DNA of 64,000 nt. It comes from Candidatus Hydrogenedentota bacterium. Lineage in GTDB: Bacteria > Hydrogenedentota > Hydrogenedentia > Hydrogenedentales > SLHB01. The stretch is from assembly GCA_020849535.1 (NCBI GenBank), contig JADLGB010000019.1, positions 1-64,000 of the forward strand, written 5' to 3'. A program made the translations under genes and the position numbers. Below, piece after piece: positions 48,931 through 58,350 of the stretch (positions are counted from its first letter, which is position 1; each line of letters starts with the position of its first letter). The notes beneath the pieces are model-generated. The model saw nothing but the letters and a program-made list of their open reading frames with translations, had not been told where the DNA came from and did no database searches.

Positions 48931-49551
48931 TTACTGAAACGGTTCTTCCTCTTCGTCAGCCGGTTGGGCGATGCCTGCGTCGATGAGAAAACGCAGGCCG
49001 GCCTTGGTGTCCAGCATGTGCTCGACGGTGTTGTTGATCACCGTCTCCCAGCGCTTCACGTTGGCCTCCGGCTCCTGGGCGGACACCGCATTCTCAATCG
49101 CATGCAAGACAATGGTGGATATTTCATGGTGGGTGACGTACTGCGCCGCGCCCGAAAGGAGATCCTTTCTTCCCCAGATGTAGTTTGGCGGCGAGGGGGC
49201 CGTCCACAGCGCGCCTTCGTCGCTGGCCCAGGATCGCCAATACCGCGAGCCGAAATCGACGAGTTCCGTGCCACCGGCACCCCGGTCGCATTCGATCCAC
49301 ACGTAGTAGGCGTGGATATCGATGTTCTCGATGTGGGCCTGCAAACCGAAAGGCGCACCGCCGCAGCGCACCTCGATCGATCCCGCAACCGGAACGTAGT
49401 CTTCTCCCGTCAAATACTTCAAGAGAAAACAGCCAATCGTGTTGATGGGGCCGATGTGCATGATCGACGGCTGCATCATTCGCAACAAGGCAACGTGCAG
49501 CGATTCGGCAATGACGTCGCGCACGTCGTCTGCCGGAGGGTACTTCGGCAT
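48931..49551 (-). CDS. Unknown protein with possible Cys-His-Asp peptidase-like triad
   Basis: A 206-aa soluble protein that I do not recognise. GAGGAGAG at good spacing supports the ATG at 49551. It shows NTIGCFLLKYLTG, later IHAYYVWIECD, then TELVDFGSRYW; the order Cys...His...Asp with an aromatic strand after the His recalls transglutaminase/NlpC-like papain folds, but spacing and context make this a weak guess. The C-terminal third is helical and the last residues are acidic. It is encoded alone, convergent with the SelW-like gene. Confidence 0.55.
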   Translation of the reverse strand: MPKYPPADDVRDVIAESLHVALLRMMQPSIMHIGPINTIGCFLLKYLTGEDYVPVAGSIEVRCGGAPFGLQAHIENIDIHAYYVWIECDRGAGGTELVDFGSRYWRSWASDEGALWTAPSPPNYIWGRKDLLSGAAQYVTHHEISTIVLHAIENAVSAQEPEANVKRWETVINNTVEHMLDTKAGLRFLIDAGIAQPADEEEEPFQ

Positions 49552-49745
49552 GTGCCAGCTCTCCTCATCCTCTCCCGATTCGTAAAGGTAACGCGAATAC
49601 ACCGGTGGAATCAATGCTTGGCAGCGCCCCTCGGCCGCCACTCACGCGATAGGGCTGGTCTGTTACAATGCGGCGCAGCGCCCGCAGTGGGCGATTTGGA
49701 GATATCGTCATCGTGTACCTGCTGCCGCTCCGCAGTCCTTGTGTC

Positions 49746-50741
49746 ATGACTCGCCGATGGAGTGCGCCGTGTCTCGCGCTCGCAATCATGGTCGTTCGTA
49801 GCGCTGCGGCGGACGGCATCGCCGCTGCGCGCCTCGACCCGCCTGAAGCGGAGCATCCTCCGGTATTTGCGCGAGAGACGGTGCGTGGCGTGTTCCATGT
49901 CGAAAATACTGGAACCGAGTCTTTCCGCATCGTACATGCGAAGACCACGTGCCACTGCACGACGGCTGTCGTGAACACGGGCACGATTGCCCCCGGAGAG
50001 AAGGGCGAGATCGAATATGCGATGGATTCGGCTGCGGCCACACGCCGAAGTGTCAGTGTCTACGTGGAAACGAATCCGCCCCTGCCCAAGCCGCTCGTGT
50101 TCAAGGCGACCGCGTCCTGGACGCCACTCCTTCTCATCGAGCCGGCATCCCTTCGCATTCAGGCGGAGTTGGGCAAGCCTGTCGAACATCGCGTTCCCAT
50201 CCGGGCCGCGGAAGGCGCGGGCGCCATCACAATCACCGGCGCCACCACTCGGCAGACGGGCTACGCGCTGGCGCTCGAGCCTCCTCCACCCGGGCAGGAC
50301 TTTCTCGCCGTCCTGGTCATTCGGACTACGAACGACCCGCCGCCCCGTGGCCGGGCACTCCGCGTGTCTCTCGCCTATGAACGCGGGGAGGCGGGAAGCC
50401 AGGACCTTACCTTTGAGGTCAATGTCCATTCCGATTTCATCATTTCGCCCACTCCTTTGATCGTGAAGCTTGAGGAGGGAGTCACGCGGACGGACATTTC
50501 TTTCACCGTGATAAACACGCAAGGGCGTCCCTTCACACTCAGATCGATCCGGTCCGAGCGTTTCGCGGTGCGGAGTCCGAAGCTGTCCGCAACCCCGGCA
50601 GCAAGACAGCCGGTGTCACTCTCGGGCGATTTCGGAACGGGCCCAATACCCCCGCGCGGGACCCTGTTCATGGACCTCGGCAAGGATCTGGGGGTCCTTT
50701 CGGTCGACGTGCATTTCAACCCGCCCCAACCGCGCAAGTGA
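49746..50741 (+). CDS. Exported DUF1573 domain protein
   Basis: A 331-aa protein with a signal peptide (PCLALAIMVVRSAAA) and a first domain matching DUF1573: VRGVFHVENTGTESFRIV, KTTCHCTTAVV and TIAPGEKGEIEY. This Ig-like (ASPM-SPD-2-Hydin-type) domain is common in secreted proteins of Planctomycetes and Bacteroidetes. Two further beta-rich regions follow (about residues 100-205 and 205-325). No enzyme motif is visible; a binding or structural role at the envelope is likely. Earlier in-frame starts back to 49668 are possible but spoil the signal peptide. Confidence 0.8.
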   Translation: MTRRWSAPCLALAIMVVRSAAADGIAAARLDPPEAEHPPVFARETVRGVFHVENTGTESFRIVHAKTTCHCTTAVVNTGTIAPGEKGEIEYAMDSAAATRRSVSVYVETNPPLPKPLVFKATASWTPLLLIEPASLRIQAELGKPVEHRVPIRAAEGAGAITITGATTRQTGYALALEPPPPGQDFLAVLVIRTTNDPPPRGRALRVSLAYERGEAGSQDLTFEVNVHSDFIISPTPLIVKLEEGVTRTDISFTVINTQGRPFTLRSIRSERFAVRSPKLSATPAARQPVSLSGDFGTGPIPPRGTLFMDLGKDLGVLSVDVHFNPPQPRK

Positions 50742-50832
50742 GCATTGGGTCTCGATTCTGCTATTATTTTGCCCCGCGTGGAGCCGGCGCAGAGGGCGCC
50801 GGGCGGGGTTGAGCGTGGAAGGAGCAGTCATC

Positions 50833-52506
50833 ATGGCACGCAAGTACGTCATTGGTCTGGACTATGGTACGGAATCCGGCCGGGCCCTCTTGGTCGCGGT
50901 GGACAACGGCGAAGAAGTCGCCATGGCAATCGAGCCGTATCCAGACGGTGTCATCGACGATGTCCTGCCGGGCACCGGCAAGAAGCTCGAGCCGGATTGG
51001 GCGCTCCAGAACCCGCGCGACTACCTCTACGTGCTGGAACGAGTCATCCCCAAGGTCCTCAAGGACTCGGGGGTCAGCGGAGACGACATCATCGGCATCA
51101 GCACGGACTTCACCGCGTGCACGATGATGCCCATTGATAAAGAAGGCACGCCGCTGTGCATGAAGCCAGAATTCGCGGCCAACCCGAACGCGTGGGTCAA
51201 ACTATGGAAACACCATGCGGCCCAGCCGGAGGCCGATCGCATCAACGAGTTGGCAGCGGAACGCGGTGAGTCCTTCCTTGCCCGTTACGGCGGGAAGATT
51301 TCCAGCGAGTGGTTCTTTCCGAAGGCGCTACAGATCCTCGATGAAGCACCGGAAGTCTATGAAGCGGCCGACCGCCTGATCGAAGCGGGCGACTGGATCG
51401 TCTTGCAACTGTGCGGCGAGGAGAAGCGCAACGCGTGCGTCGCGGGATACAAGGCGATCTGGGATGAAGGCTACCCAAGCCCGGACTTCTTCCGTGCGCT
51501 CGATCCGCGTTTCGAGAACGTCGTGCGCGACAAGATGAGCGAAGACATCTACCCGGCCGGCGTGAAGGCCGGTGGTCTCCTTCCCGAGATGGCAAAGAAG
51601 CTCGGCCTCAAACCCGGCACTGCCGTGGCCACGGGCGGCGTCGACGCGCACGTCGCAGTGCCCGCGGCCACCGTCACCGGCGCAGGAAAGATGGTCATGA
51701 TCATGGGCACCAGCCTGTGCCACATGGTCTGCGGCACCGAGAAGAAAGTCATCGCGGGCATGTGCGGCGTCGTGAAGGACGGCATCCTGCCCGGATTCTA
51801 CGGCTTCGAGGCGGGGCAGACGGCCGTGGGCGACATCTTCGCTTGGTTTATCGAGCATTGCGTGCCGGCCTCCATCGCGGAGGAGGCCCGCAAGGCTGGC
51901 ACCGATATCCATGGTTACCTCGGTAAACAGGCCGCCGCGCTCACACCCGGCGAATCGGGTGTCTTGTGTCTTGACTGGTGGAACGGCAACCGCTCGATCT
52001 TGGTCGACGCGGATCTCACGGGTCTCATGATGGGCATGACCCTGACCACGACCCCCGCGGAGATGTACCGCGCCGTCCTGGAAAGCACCGCCTTTGGCAC
52101 GTACACCATCATCCGCCAGCTTGAAGAAGGCGGTGTCCCCATCACAGAACTCTATGCCTGCGGCGGTCTGCCCGGGAAGAACCCGCTCCTGATGCAGATC
52201 TTCGCCGACGTCACCAACCGCGAGATCAAGATCAGTGCGAGCGATCAGACCGTTGCACTCGGCTGTGCCATGTGGGGCGCGGTCGCCGCGGGATCGGCGG
52301 CGGGCGGCTACGACGATGTAACGCACGCGGCCGCGAAGATGGCACGATTGCGCGACACCGTATACAAGCCGAACCCCGAAGCGCACTTCGCGTACGAGAA
52401 GCTGTACGCCATTTACCGCCGCTTGCACGACCTCTTCGGAAAGGGCGGGGACAACGCCATGAAAGACCTAAAAGCGATCAAGACAGCGGCGCGGCGCGGC
52501 CGATAG
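50833..52506 (+). CDS. araB: Ribulokinase AraB (FGGY family)
   Basis: A 557-aa FGGY kinase that phosphorylates L-ribulose (some relatives also other ribuloses) to the 5-phosphate in pentose catabolism. AraB-like signatures: VIGLDYGTESGRALLV at the N-terminus, GISTDFTACTMMP, KLWKHHAAQ, TGGVDAHVAVPA and the FGGY-C region YACGGLPGKNPLLMQIFADV. Length is as expected. GGAAGGAG lies 8 nt before the ATG at 50833. No araA or araD is in the window, so the complete pathway must be elsewhere. The hemerythrin-like gene follows by 23 bp. Confidence 0.92.
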   Translation: MARKYVIGLDYGTESGRALLVAVDNGEEVAMAIEPYPDGVIDDVLPGTGKKLEPDWALQNPRDYLYVLERVIPKVLKDSGVSGDDIIGISTDFTACTMMPIDKEGTPLCMKPEFAANPNAWVKLWKHHAAQPEADRINELAAERGESFLARYGGKISSEWFFPKALQILDEAPEVYEAADRLIEAGDWIVLQLCGEEKRNACVAGYKAIWDEGYPSPDFFRALDPRFENVVRDKMSEDIYPAGVKAGGLLPEMAKKLGLKPGTAVATGGVDAHVAVPAATVTGAGKMVMIMGTSLCHMVCGTEKKVIAGMCGVVKDGILPGFYGFEAGQTAVGDIFAWFIEHCVPASIAEEARKAGTDIHGYLGKQAAALTPGESGVLCLDWWNGNRSILVDADLTGLMMGMTLTTTPAEMYRAVLESTAFGTYTIIRQLEEGGVPITELYACGGLPGKNPLLMQIFADVTNREIKISASDQTVALGCAMWGAVAAGSAAGGYDDVTHAAAKMARLRDTVYKPNPEAHFAYEKLYAIYRRLHDLFGKGGDNAMKDLKAIKTAARRGR

Positions 52507-52529
52507 CGCCGAAGAATCGGGAGCACACC

Positions 52530-52931
52530 ATGTTGCTTGAATGGGATGACCGCAGGTTCGGAACAGGTTTCGTGGAGATCGATACCCAGCACAAAGAGCT
52601 GTTCCGTCGCATCAACCTGCTGACCGAGGCAATCCAGCGGAATTCGCCTGCAAAGGCTGAAGCCGGCAATCTCATGTACTTCCTGGATGACTACGTGCAC
52701 CAGCACTTCGCATGCGAGGAGGAAGTCATGGAACGGCACCACTGTTCCGCGTGCCCTCGAAACAAGGCCGATCATGCCGGTTTCGTGAAGTCGTTCAAGG
52801 AACTGCGCCTCGCTTTCGACCGCGAGGGCATCACTCCCGCCTTCATCGACAGGATTCATCGCGATGTGGTCGAATGGATCGAGAATCACGTGGCGAACGT
52901 CGATACGGGCCTCCGCACCGTGGCCACGTAG
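52530..52931 (+). CDS. Bacteriohemerythrin-like protein with one altered iron ligand
   Basis: A 133-aa four-helix protein of the hemerythrin family, which binds O2 at a di-iron site. It has EIDTQHKELF (H21), HQHFACEEEVM (H59, E63), DHAGF (H82) and WIENHVANVD (His and Asp). In the usual H-x3-H pair, the first His is Asn78 in RNKADH, so one normal iron ligand is missing. It may still bind iron with altered O2 chemistry. Placed between araB and an M42 peptidase, with no obvious pathway link. Confidence 0.88.
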   Translation: MLLEWDDRRFGTGFVEIDTQHKELFRRINLLTEAIQRNSPAKAEAGNLMYFLDDYVHQHFACEEEVMERHHCSACPRNKADHAGFVKSFKELRLAFDREGITPAFIDRIHRDVVEWIENHVANVDTGLRTVAT

Positions 52932-52988
52932 GCTGGTGGCCACGCCGGTGTGCCGCAGTAGATTTCGACAGACCTAAGGGAAATCACC

Positions 52989-54047
52989 ATGCGCAAAGAG
53001 TCTCTCACATTTCTGAAGCACCTGCTTTCCACGCCCAGTCCTTCGGGCTTCGAGGAGAAGATCCAGCAGGTGTGCAAAGCCTACGTCAAACCCTATGTGG
53101 ACAAGATCTACAAAGATGTTCATGGCAACCAGTATCACGTTATCAATGCGGATGCGCCGTTGCGGGTAATGCTCGCAGGTCACGTCGATGAAATTGCGCT
53201 GATGGTCAACCACATCGATGACAAAGGCTTCCTCGGATTTCAGGCGATTGGCGGCATCGACGCCTCCGTCCTCGATGGGCAACGGGTCCAGGTGCACCAC
53301 GAAAAAGGCGCCGTTCCCGGCGTGATTGGACGAAAGGCGATTCACCTCACCGATCCCGATGAACGCGGCAAGCCCATGCAGATCCACCAGATGTGGATCG
53401 ACATCGGCGCCAAGAACAAGAAGGAAGCGCAGCGTCTTGTCGCCATCGGCGATCCCGCGACCATCGATGCCGGATTTCTCGAGTTGCGCAACGATCGTGT
53501 CGTGGCGCGTGCGATGGACGACCGCATCGGCGCCTTTGTAATCCTCGAGACGATGCGGCTGCTCCACAAGCGCAAGGTGCCATGCGCCGTGTACTGCGTG
53601 ACCACGGTCCAGGAAGAGGTTGGTTTGCGCGGCGCCACCACGAGTGCGTACGGATGTAATCCCCATGCGGGTATTGCCGTGGATGTAGCCCACGCAACCG
53701 ATCACCCCAATTGTGACAACAAGCGGTACGGCGCCTTCACCCTTGACGGGGGCCCCATCCTGCACCTTGGGCCCAACATCAATCCTATTGTGGCCAAAGG
53801 CCTGATCGCCGCCGCGAAAAGGAAGCGCATCCCGTACCAGGTCGAGGCGGCGCCGCGCGGCACCGGCACCGATGCCAACGCGATGCAGCTCAGCCGCGGC
53901 GGCGTCGCCACTGGACTCATCGGCGTGCCCAATCGCTACATGCACTCGCCTGTCGAGATGGTGTCTCTCAGAGACGTGGAACAATGCTCGGAACTGCTGG
54001 CGGAATGGATTTGCACGCTCAAGCCGAGCACGAGCTTCATTCCCTGA
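52989..54047 (+). CDS. M42 family metallo-aminopeptidase
   Basis: A 352-aa di-metal exopeptidase of the M42 (PepA/FrvX/tetrahedral aminopeptidase) family, usually a cytoplasmic dodecamer that trims short peptides. Ligands are all recognisable: His in LAGHVDEIALM, Asp in ARAMDDRIGAF, the catalytic Glu pair in TVQEEVGLRG, Asp in IAVDVAHATD and His in NRYMHSPVE. AAGGGAAA precedes the ATG. The NagB-like gene begins 17 bp downstream. Confidence 0.93.
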   Translation: MRKESLTFLKHLLSTPSPSGFEEKIQQVCKAYVKPYVDKIYKDVHGNQYHVINADAPLRVMLAGHVDEIALMVNHIDDKGFLGFQAIGGIDASVLDGQRVQVHHEKGAVPGVIGRKAIHLTDPDERGKPMQIHQMWIDIGAKNKKEAQRLVAIGDPATIDAGFLELRNDRVVARAMDDRIGAFVILETMRLLHKRKVPCAVYCVTTVQEEVGLRGATTSAYGCNPHAGIAVDVAHATDHPNCDNKRYGAFTLDGGPILHLGPNINPIVAKGLIAAAKRKRIPYQVEAAPRGTGTDANAMQLSRGGVATGLIGVPNRYMHSPVEMVSLRDVEQCSELLAEWICTLKPSTSFIP

Positions 54048-54064
54048 ATGAGGACGCGCCGGCA

Positions 54065-54805
54065 ATGAAGCACGTCACGCATGAACCCGTCCGGGTTGTC
54101 GTGGAAGGCGACGATGACGCCGTGGGCCGCTTAGGCGCCGAGGTCATCGAGCGCGAACTTGCGCGCGATCCTGGCGCGCTGCTCTGCGCGGCGAGCGGCG
54201 GGTCGCCCCTGGGCGCCTATCGCGAACTGGCCAGGCGTTGCGCGGATACTCCAGAACGGTTCTCTCGACTTCGCGTGATCAAACTCGATGAGTGGGGTCC
54301 GCTTGCCGCGGACGACCCCGCCTCATGCGAATTCTATGTCCGGAAGGAAGTGGTCGATCCACTCCGCGTCGCGGAAGATCGCTACTTCACCCTTGCGGGC
54401 GACGCGGCAGATCCCCGTGCGGAGTGCCGGCGCTATGCCGAGACATTGGACAGGATAGGCCCTATCGATATCTGTGTACTCGGTCTCGGCGTGAACGGAC
54501 ATCTGGGCTTGAACGAACCAGCTCCTTTGCTGCACGACCGGGCGCACGTTGCCGAACTCGCCGAGAACTCTCAGGGACACGCGATGCTCGCGAATGCGCG
54601 CGTGCGGCCCACATTTGGACTGACCCTCGGCATGGGCGACATTCTGCGTTCACGGTTCATCGTCTTGTTTGTGAACGGCGGCAAGAAGCGGGAAGCGTTG
54701 CGGCAGCTACTCACGCGTGAGATCACCACATCATTCCCCGCGTCTCTTCTGTGGCTGCACGGCAACACCCTCATCATCTGCGATCGGGCGGCGTGTCCCG
54801 CGTAG
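54065..54805 (+). CDS. Glucosamine-6-phosphate deaminase-like (NagB/6PGL family)
   Basis: A 246-aa protein of the NagB/6-phosphogluconolactonase family. It has AASGGSPLGAYRELAR near residue 40, the active-site VIKLDEWGPL (Asp72 equivalent) and GLGVNGHLGLNEPA with the His-Glu pair of true deaminases, so amino-sugar phosphate isomerisation/deamination is more likely than lactonase activity. It would channel GlcN6P or GalN6P into glycolysis. Its 3' end overlaps the convergent YhhN gene by 32 bp. Confidence 0.85.
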   Translation: MKHVTHEPVRVVVEGDDDAVGRLGAEVIERELARDPGALLCAASGGSPLGAYRELARRCADTPERFSRLRVIKLDEWGPLAADDPASCEFYVRKEVVDPLRVAEDRYFTLAGDAADPRAECRRYAETLDRIGPIDICVLGLGVNGHLGLNEPAPLLHDRAHVAELAENSQGHAMLANARVRPTFGLTLGMGDILRSRFIVLFVNGGKKREALRQLLTREITTSFPASLLWLHGNTLIICDRAACPA

Positions 54806-55463
54806 ACGTTGTGCCTTCGTCGGCTGTCACCCGGGCGATGCTTAGCGCCAGCAGTACCTGGCCTCCAAAGTAGAGCGGCAATCCAATCAACGGGTTGAGC
54901 AGGTCGCGTTCCACGAAGCGTCCCCGGGCCACGAAGAGGTCCGACCCATAAAAGAGAATGGCGCCCGCGACGATCAACACGCTGCCCGGCTGGCCCCACG
55001 TCCCCACGGCGAGCGCCACCATTGCGCTGATGACGATCAGATACGCCACAACTGGCACGCGCATTTCCGCGGGCACTCCTGGCCAGATCCAGGGCGCCAC
55101 GAACAAGGCCGGCAGGATGAGTATCGCGCCCGCGGAAACCGCATAATGAGTGTCTGTGCCGCGCACGTAATAGGCGACGCAGTACGCCACGTGGGCCAGA
55201 AAGAAGCTCACGAGCCCCGCAAGGAACCGCTCCTGGCTCCCGCCGATCAGGAAGTAGTCTCCAAACCAGGAGAAGATCAGCCCGGTGAGAAGGACTTTCC
55301 CGTACACAGTCTGCCGCGCACCCGCAAGCCACGCGGTGGCGATGAAGCAGGTGGACGCCGCCATCTTGTACGTTCCCGACGGAACATCGATCGGAATGTT
55401 GCTGGAGGCAAGGTCCACGACACACAGAATCATCGTCAGTATCGCGGCGTAAATTGCAGGCAC
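54774..55463 (-). CDS. YhhN/TMEM86 family membrane protein
   Basis: A 229-aa protein with about eight hydrophobic segments. Family signatures are LTGLIFSWFGDYFLI (with the conserved FS-x2-GD), FFLAHVAYCVAYYV and LFYGSDLFVA. Eukaryotic members are lysoplasmalogenases; bacterial ones are largely uncharacterised. Convergent with the NagB-like gene, and 15 bp downstream of the beta-propeller hydrolase gene on the same strand. Confidence 0.85.
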   Translation of the reverse strand: MPAIYAAILTMILCVVDLASSNIPIDVPSGTYKMAASTCFIATAWLAGARQTVYGKVLLTGLIFSWFGDYFLIGGSQERFLAGLVSFFLAHVAYCVAYYVRGTDTHYAVSAGAILILPALFVAPWIWPGVPAEMRVPVVAYLIVISAMVALAVGTWGQPGSVLIVAGAILFYGSDLFVARGRFVERDLLNPLIGLPLYFGGQVLLALSIARVTADEGTTSTRDTPPDRR

Positions 55464-55478
55464 TACGGGGCCTCCCGG

Positions 55479-56957
55479 TTAGTCTTGTGCGCCAAACCAG
55501 AGCGAATACAGCTTCGCATTCGTTAGCGTGAGTTTCAGCCTCACGGGTTTCCCCGCCATGCCGGACCTCGTCGCGGCATCCACCGCGACCACGCCCTCCA
55601 GCGCGTCACCCTGAAACGTGGTAGAGGTGAACGAAGGCCCCTGTGCCGGAAGGAACTCCGCGATAATGGAGCCACCCTGCGCCTCGGCATTCACATGAAG
55701 CTCGGTTCCGGGATGAATGAACGGCTTCGTGACCAGGCTGCCCGGCGTGCTTCCGGCATCGAGCGAGAACCACCCGTCGCGCCGCAGCGTTGCCAGGCCG
55801 ATATCCATGCCGATGCGCTTCGGACCGCCCTCGCCATGCTTCGCCAAGGATCCCGCATAATAGATCATAACGCGGTCATCCACGATGACCGAGCGGCACG
55901 CCGCACGCATGTCACCACTGTCCCACGCACCTTCCGGACCGTTCGGCATGAACACGCGCCGCTCTGGATCACGTATCCACTGGATGCCATCATGCGAGTG
56001 GCAGAGTTGAAAGTCGATTCGACCCACGCGACCTTCATCGATCCAAAACATCCACAGCATGCCAATGTACAGCCCCTGATACAGATCGATGCTGATTCCG
56101 TAGAACTGCGTGTTCGCACCGTCCTTCTCATCCGGCTCGAGCACCAGCTTCGGCTCGGACCAATGGATGAAGTCCTCGGACTCCGAGCGCGCCACTTTGC
56201 GGCCGCCCGCGCCGAAACGCCCATACGCCACATAGCGGTTAATGCCGGGATCGAACAGGACCACCTGCCCTGTGTCGCTTCCGAGCCTCATCACGGGATT
56301 CCCTTCGTACGGATTCCAGTGAATCCCATCCTCCGAGAACGTCACATACATACCGTCGTCTTCGCCTTCGCCATAGATCTCCTGACCCTCGTACATCATG
56401 AGCGGCCCTTTGCCATGGTCCCAGCAGAAGCCCTTGTAACGGCGCGATGGATCGGGTTCGCTGGGCTCATACAGCACCGCGAACCCCTCCGGATTGTAGA
56501 GGTCCGGGGCAATCATGTTGTTGGCCGTGGATCCCTCGAAGTCCACGAGATTCAGGACAGGTTTGTCCCACGTCACCCCGTCTTTGGACGTGGCGTATGA
56601 CAGCAACGTGGCATGCCCGGGGCGCCGCTGCCCTTGCACTGTAACCTTGTCCGCGGCCGTCGCGGGGATGTTCATGTACCATGCTTTGAAGAGGTCCAGC
56701 TCCGGATCGTAGATCATCGTTCCGTAGACTTGGACCCGGTATCCTTCCCAGGGGTGCTCGCGCTTCAATACGGGATTCGAAGGGTGTTTGACTGGTTGAT
56801 GAAGTGTCTGGACGAGATTCTCCTTGGTTTCCAGGGACGCATCATCAAAGAAGAGCAAACGCACGCCAGGCGCCGGAAACGGGTCACTGTGGACTTGCGC
56901 CGCGAACAGCAGCAGCGCCAAGGCGGCCCATGCATGATTCAAACGGTGCGTTGTCAT
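55479..56957 (-). CDS. Secreted GH32/43-type five-bladed beta-propeller protein
   Basis: A 492-aa exported protein with signal peptide (AWAALALLLFAAQVHS). Residues about 55-390 form a propeller of the glycosidase type, with repeated strands such as YATSKDGVTWDKPVLNL, VTFSEDGIHWNPYEGNPV and CHSHDGIQWIRDPERRVF, each DG-x-x-W like the blades of GH32/GH43/GH130 and related groups. A C-terminal beta-sandwich (about 400-490) follows. Catalytic acidic residues cannot be assigned. GGGGGGAG precedes the ATG. Confidence 0.7.
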   Translation of the reverse strand: MTTHRLNHAWAALALLLFAAQVHSDPFPAPGVRLLFFDDASLETKENLVQTLHQPVKHPSNPVLKREHPWEGYRVQVYGTMIYDPELDLFKAWYMNIPATAADKVTVQGQRRPGHATLLSYATSKDGVTWDKPVLNLVDFEGSTANNMIAPDLYNPEGFAVLYEPSEPDPSRRYKGFCWDHGKGPLMMYEGQEIYGEGEDDGMYVTFSEDGIHWNPYEGNPVMRLGSDTGQVVLFDPGINRYVAYGRFGAGGRKVARSESEDFIHWSEPKLVLEPDEKDGANTQFYGISIDLYQGLYIGMLWMFWIDEGRVGRIDFQLCHSHDGIQWIRDPERRVFMPNGPEGAWDSGDMRAACRSVIVDDRVMIYYAGSLAKHGEGGPKRIGMDIGLATLRRDGWFSLDAGSTPGSLVTKPFIHPGTELHVNAEAQGGSIIAEFLPAQGPSFTSTTFQGDALEGVVAVDAATRSGMAGKPVRLKLTLTNAKLYSLWFGAQD

Positions 56958-56995
56958 CGTACGAACTCCCCCCGCGTGGTCCGCAGCATGGGCTG

Positions 56996-58348
56996 CTATC
57001 CGAAGTACTCCTTCAGCTTGTTCCTCAAGGTCCGCACGCTGATGCCTAGCATGTCCGCGGCGTGCGTGCGATTCTGTTTGCAGTGCTCCAGCGTCTGGAG
57101 GATCAACTGCTTCTCCATTTCGGCAACCGTGGTCCCCGCGCGCACACCCGCCCCCGCCGCCGCGGACTTGATCCCCACCGCATGGTTCAGATTGAAGTGG
57201 CGCGGCTCCAACACGCGGTCGGAAGACAACACCACGGCGCGCTCCACCGCGTTTTGCAGCTCCCGAACGTTGCCCGGCCAGGGATAGTCCATAAACAGGC
57301 TCTGCGCCTCCTTGCCGAATCCGGTTATGTTTCTGCCGTTCTCTCGTACGAACCGTTCAAGGAAGTAGCTCATCAGTGCGGGTATGTCTTCCTTTCGCTC
57401 GCGCAACGGCGGCAGTGCGATCGGAATCACGTTCAACCGGAAGAACAAATCTTCGCGCAATTCGCCCTTCTCGACCGCTTCCTCCAGATTGCGGTTCGAC
57501 GTGCAGATGATGCGCGTGTCCACCTGGATGGGGCGGTTGCCGCCCACCCGCTCAAACTCCCTTTCCTGGAGCGCGCGCAAGAGCTTGGGCTGGAGGGACA
57601 TGCTAATCTCGCTGACCTCATCCAGAAGCAGCGTGCCGGTGTCCGCCAATTCGAAGCGGCCGATCTTGCGCTCGTGCGCGCCGGTGAAGGAGCCCTTCTC
57701 GTGTCCGAACAGTTCACTCTCCAGCAGACCAGCAGATAATGCGGCGCAGTTCACCTTGATGAAAGGCCTGTCCCGCCGGTTTCCGCTGTAATGGATGGCG
57801 CGCGCCACCAGCTCCTTCCCGGTTCCGCTCTCGCCTCGGATGAGCACGGTGGCCCGGCTGTCCGCGACCTTCTTGATCTGTTCATAGACTTCATTCATGG
57901 CCGCGCTTTCGCCCACCATCGACGCGAAGTCGTAGCGCTGATTGAGTTCATCGCGCAGGTAGCGGTTCTCTTGCGCAAGGCGTTCCCGTTCCACCGCCCG
58001 CGTGATGGCCAGCTCCAATTCGTCCGGCGTAAACGGCTTCATGATATAGTCGTAGGCGCCCTCGCGAAGCGCCGTCACGGCCGTCTCCACGGTCGCGTAC
58101 GCGGTCATGATGATGCAGGGCGTGCCCGGGCTCTCCGCGCGTACCGTCCGAAGCACTTCGAGCCCGTCGACCGGCGCCATCTTCAGGTCCGTCACGACCA
58201 CATCGAAGGCCGTGCTCGAAAGCAGGTCGAGCCCTTCGCGGCCGCTCGCCGCGGCCTTCACCTCGTGGCCCGCCCGCAGCAGGGCCTCCTGCACGTACTC
58301 GCGCATCAGGTCTTCGTCGTCAATTACCAGGATAAGTGCTTTCGGCAT
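56996..58348 (-). CDS. Sigma54-dependent response regulator (NtrC/FleR-like)
   Basis: A 450-aa regulator: receiver (ILVIDDED, Asp54 in VVTDLKMAP, Lys in IMKPFTP), AAA+ ATPase (Walker A GESGTGKE, GSFTGA in place of GAFTGA, LLDEVSEIS, R-finger region) and a Fis-type HTH (RTHAADMLGISVRTLRNKL). The Ala-to-Ser change in the GAFTGA loop still leaves the sigma54-contacting residues. It ends the four-gene operon and is cotranscribed with its likely kinase (2-bp gap). The pair resembles FleS-FleR/FlgS-FlgR, which switch on sigma54 flagellar promoters. Confidence 0.94.
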   Translation of the reverse strand: MPKALILVIDDEDLMREYVQEALLRAGHEVKAAASGREGLDLLSSTAFDVVVTDLKMAPVDGLEVLRTVRAESPGTPCIIMTAYATVETAVTALREGAYDYIMKPFTPDELELAITRAVERERLAQENRYLRDELNQRYDFASMVGESAAMNEVYEQIKKVADSRATVLIRGESGTGKELVARAIHYSGNRRDRPFIKVNCAALSAGLLESELFGHEKGSFTGAHERKIGRFELADTGTLLLDEVSEISMSLQPKLLRALQEREFERVGGNRPIQVDTRIICTSNRNLEEAVEKGELREDLFFRLNVIPIALPPLRERKEDIPALMSYFLERFVRENGRNITGFGKEAQSLFMDYPWPGNVRELQNAVERAVVLSSDRVLEPRHFNLNHAVGIKSAAAGAGVRAGTTVAEMEKQLILQTLEHCKQNRTHAADMLGISVRTLRNKLKEYFG

Positions 58349-58350
58349 GA

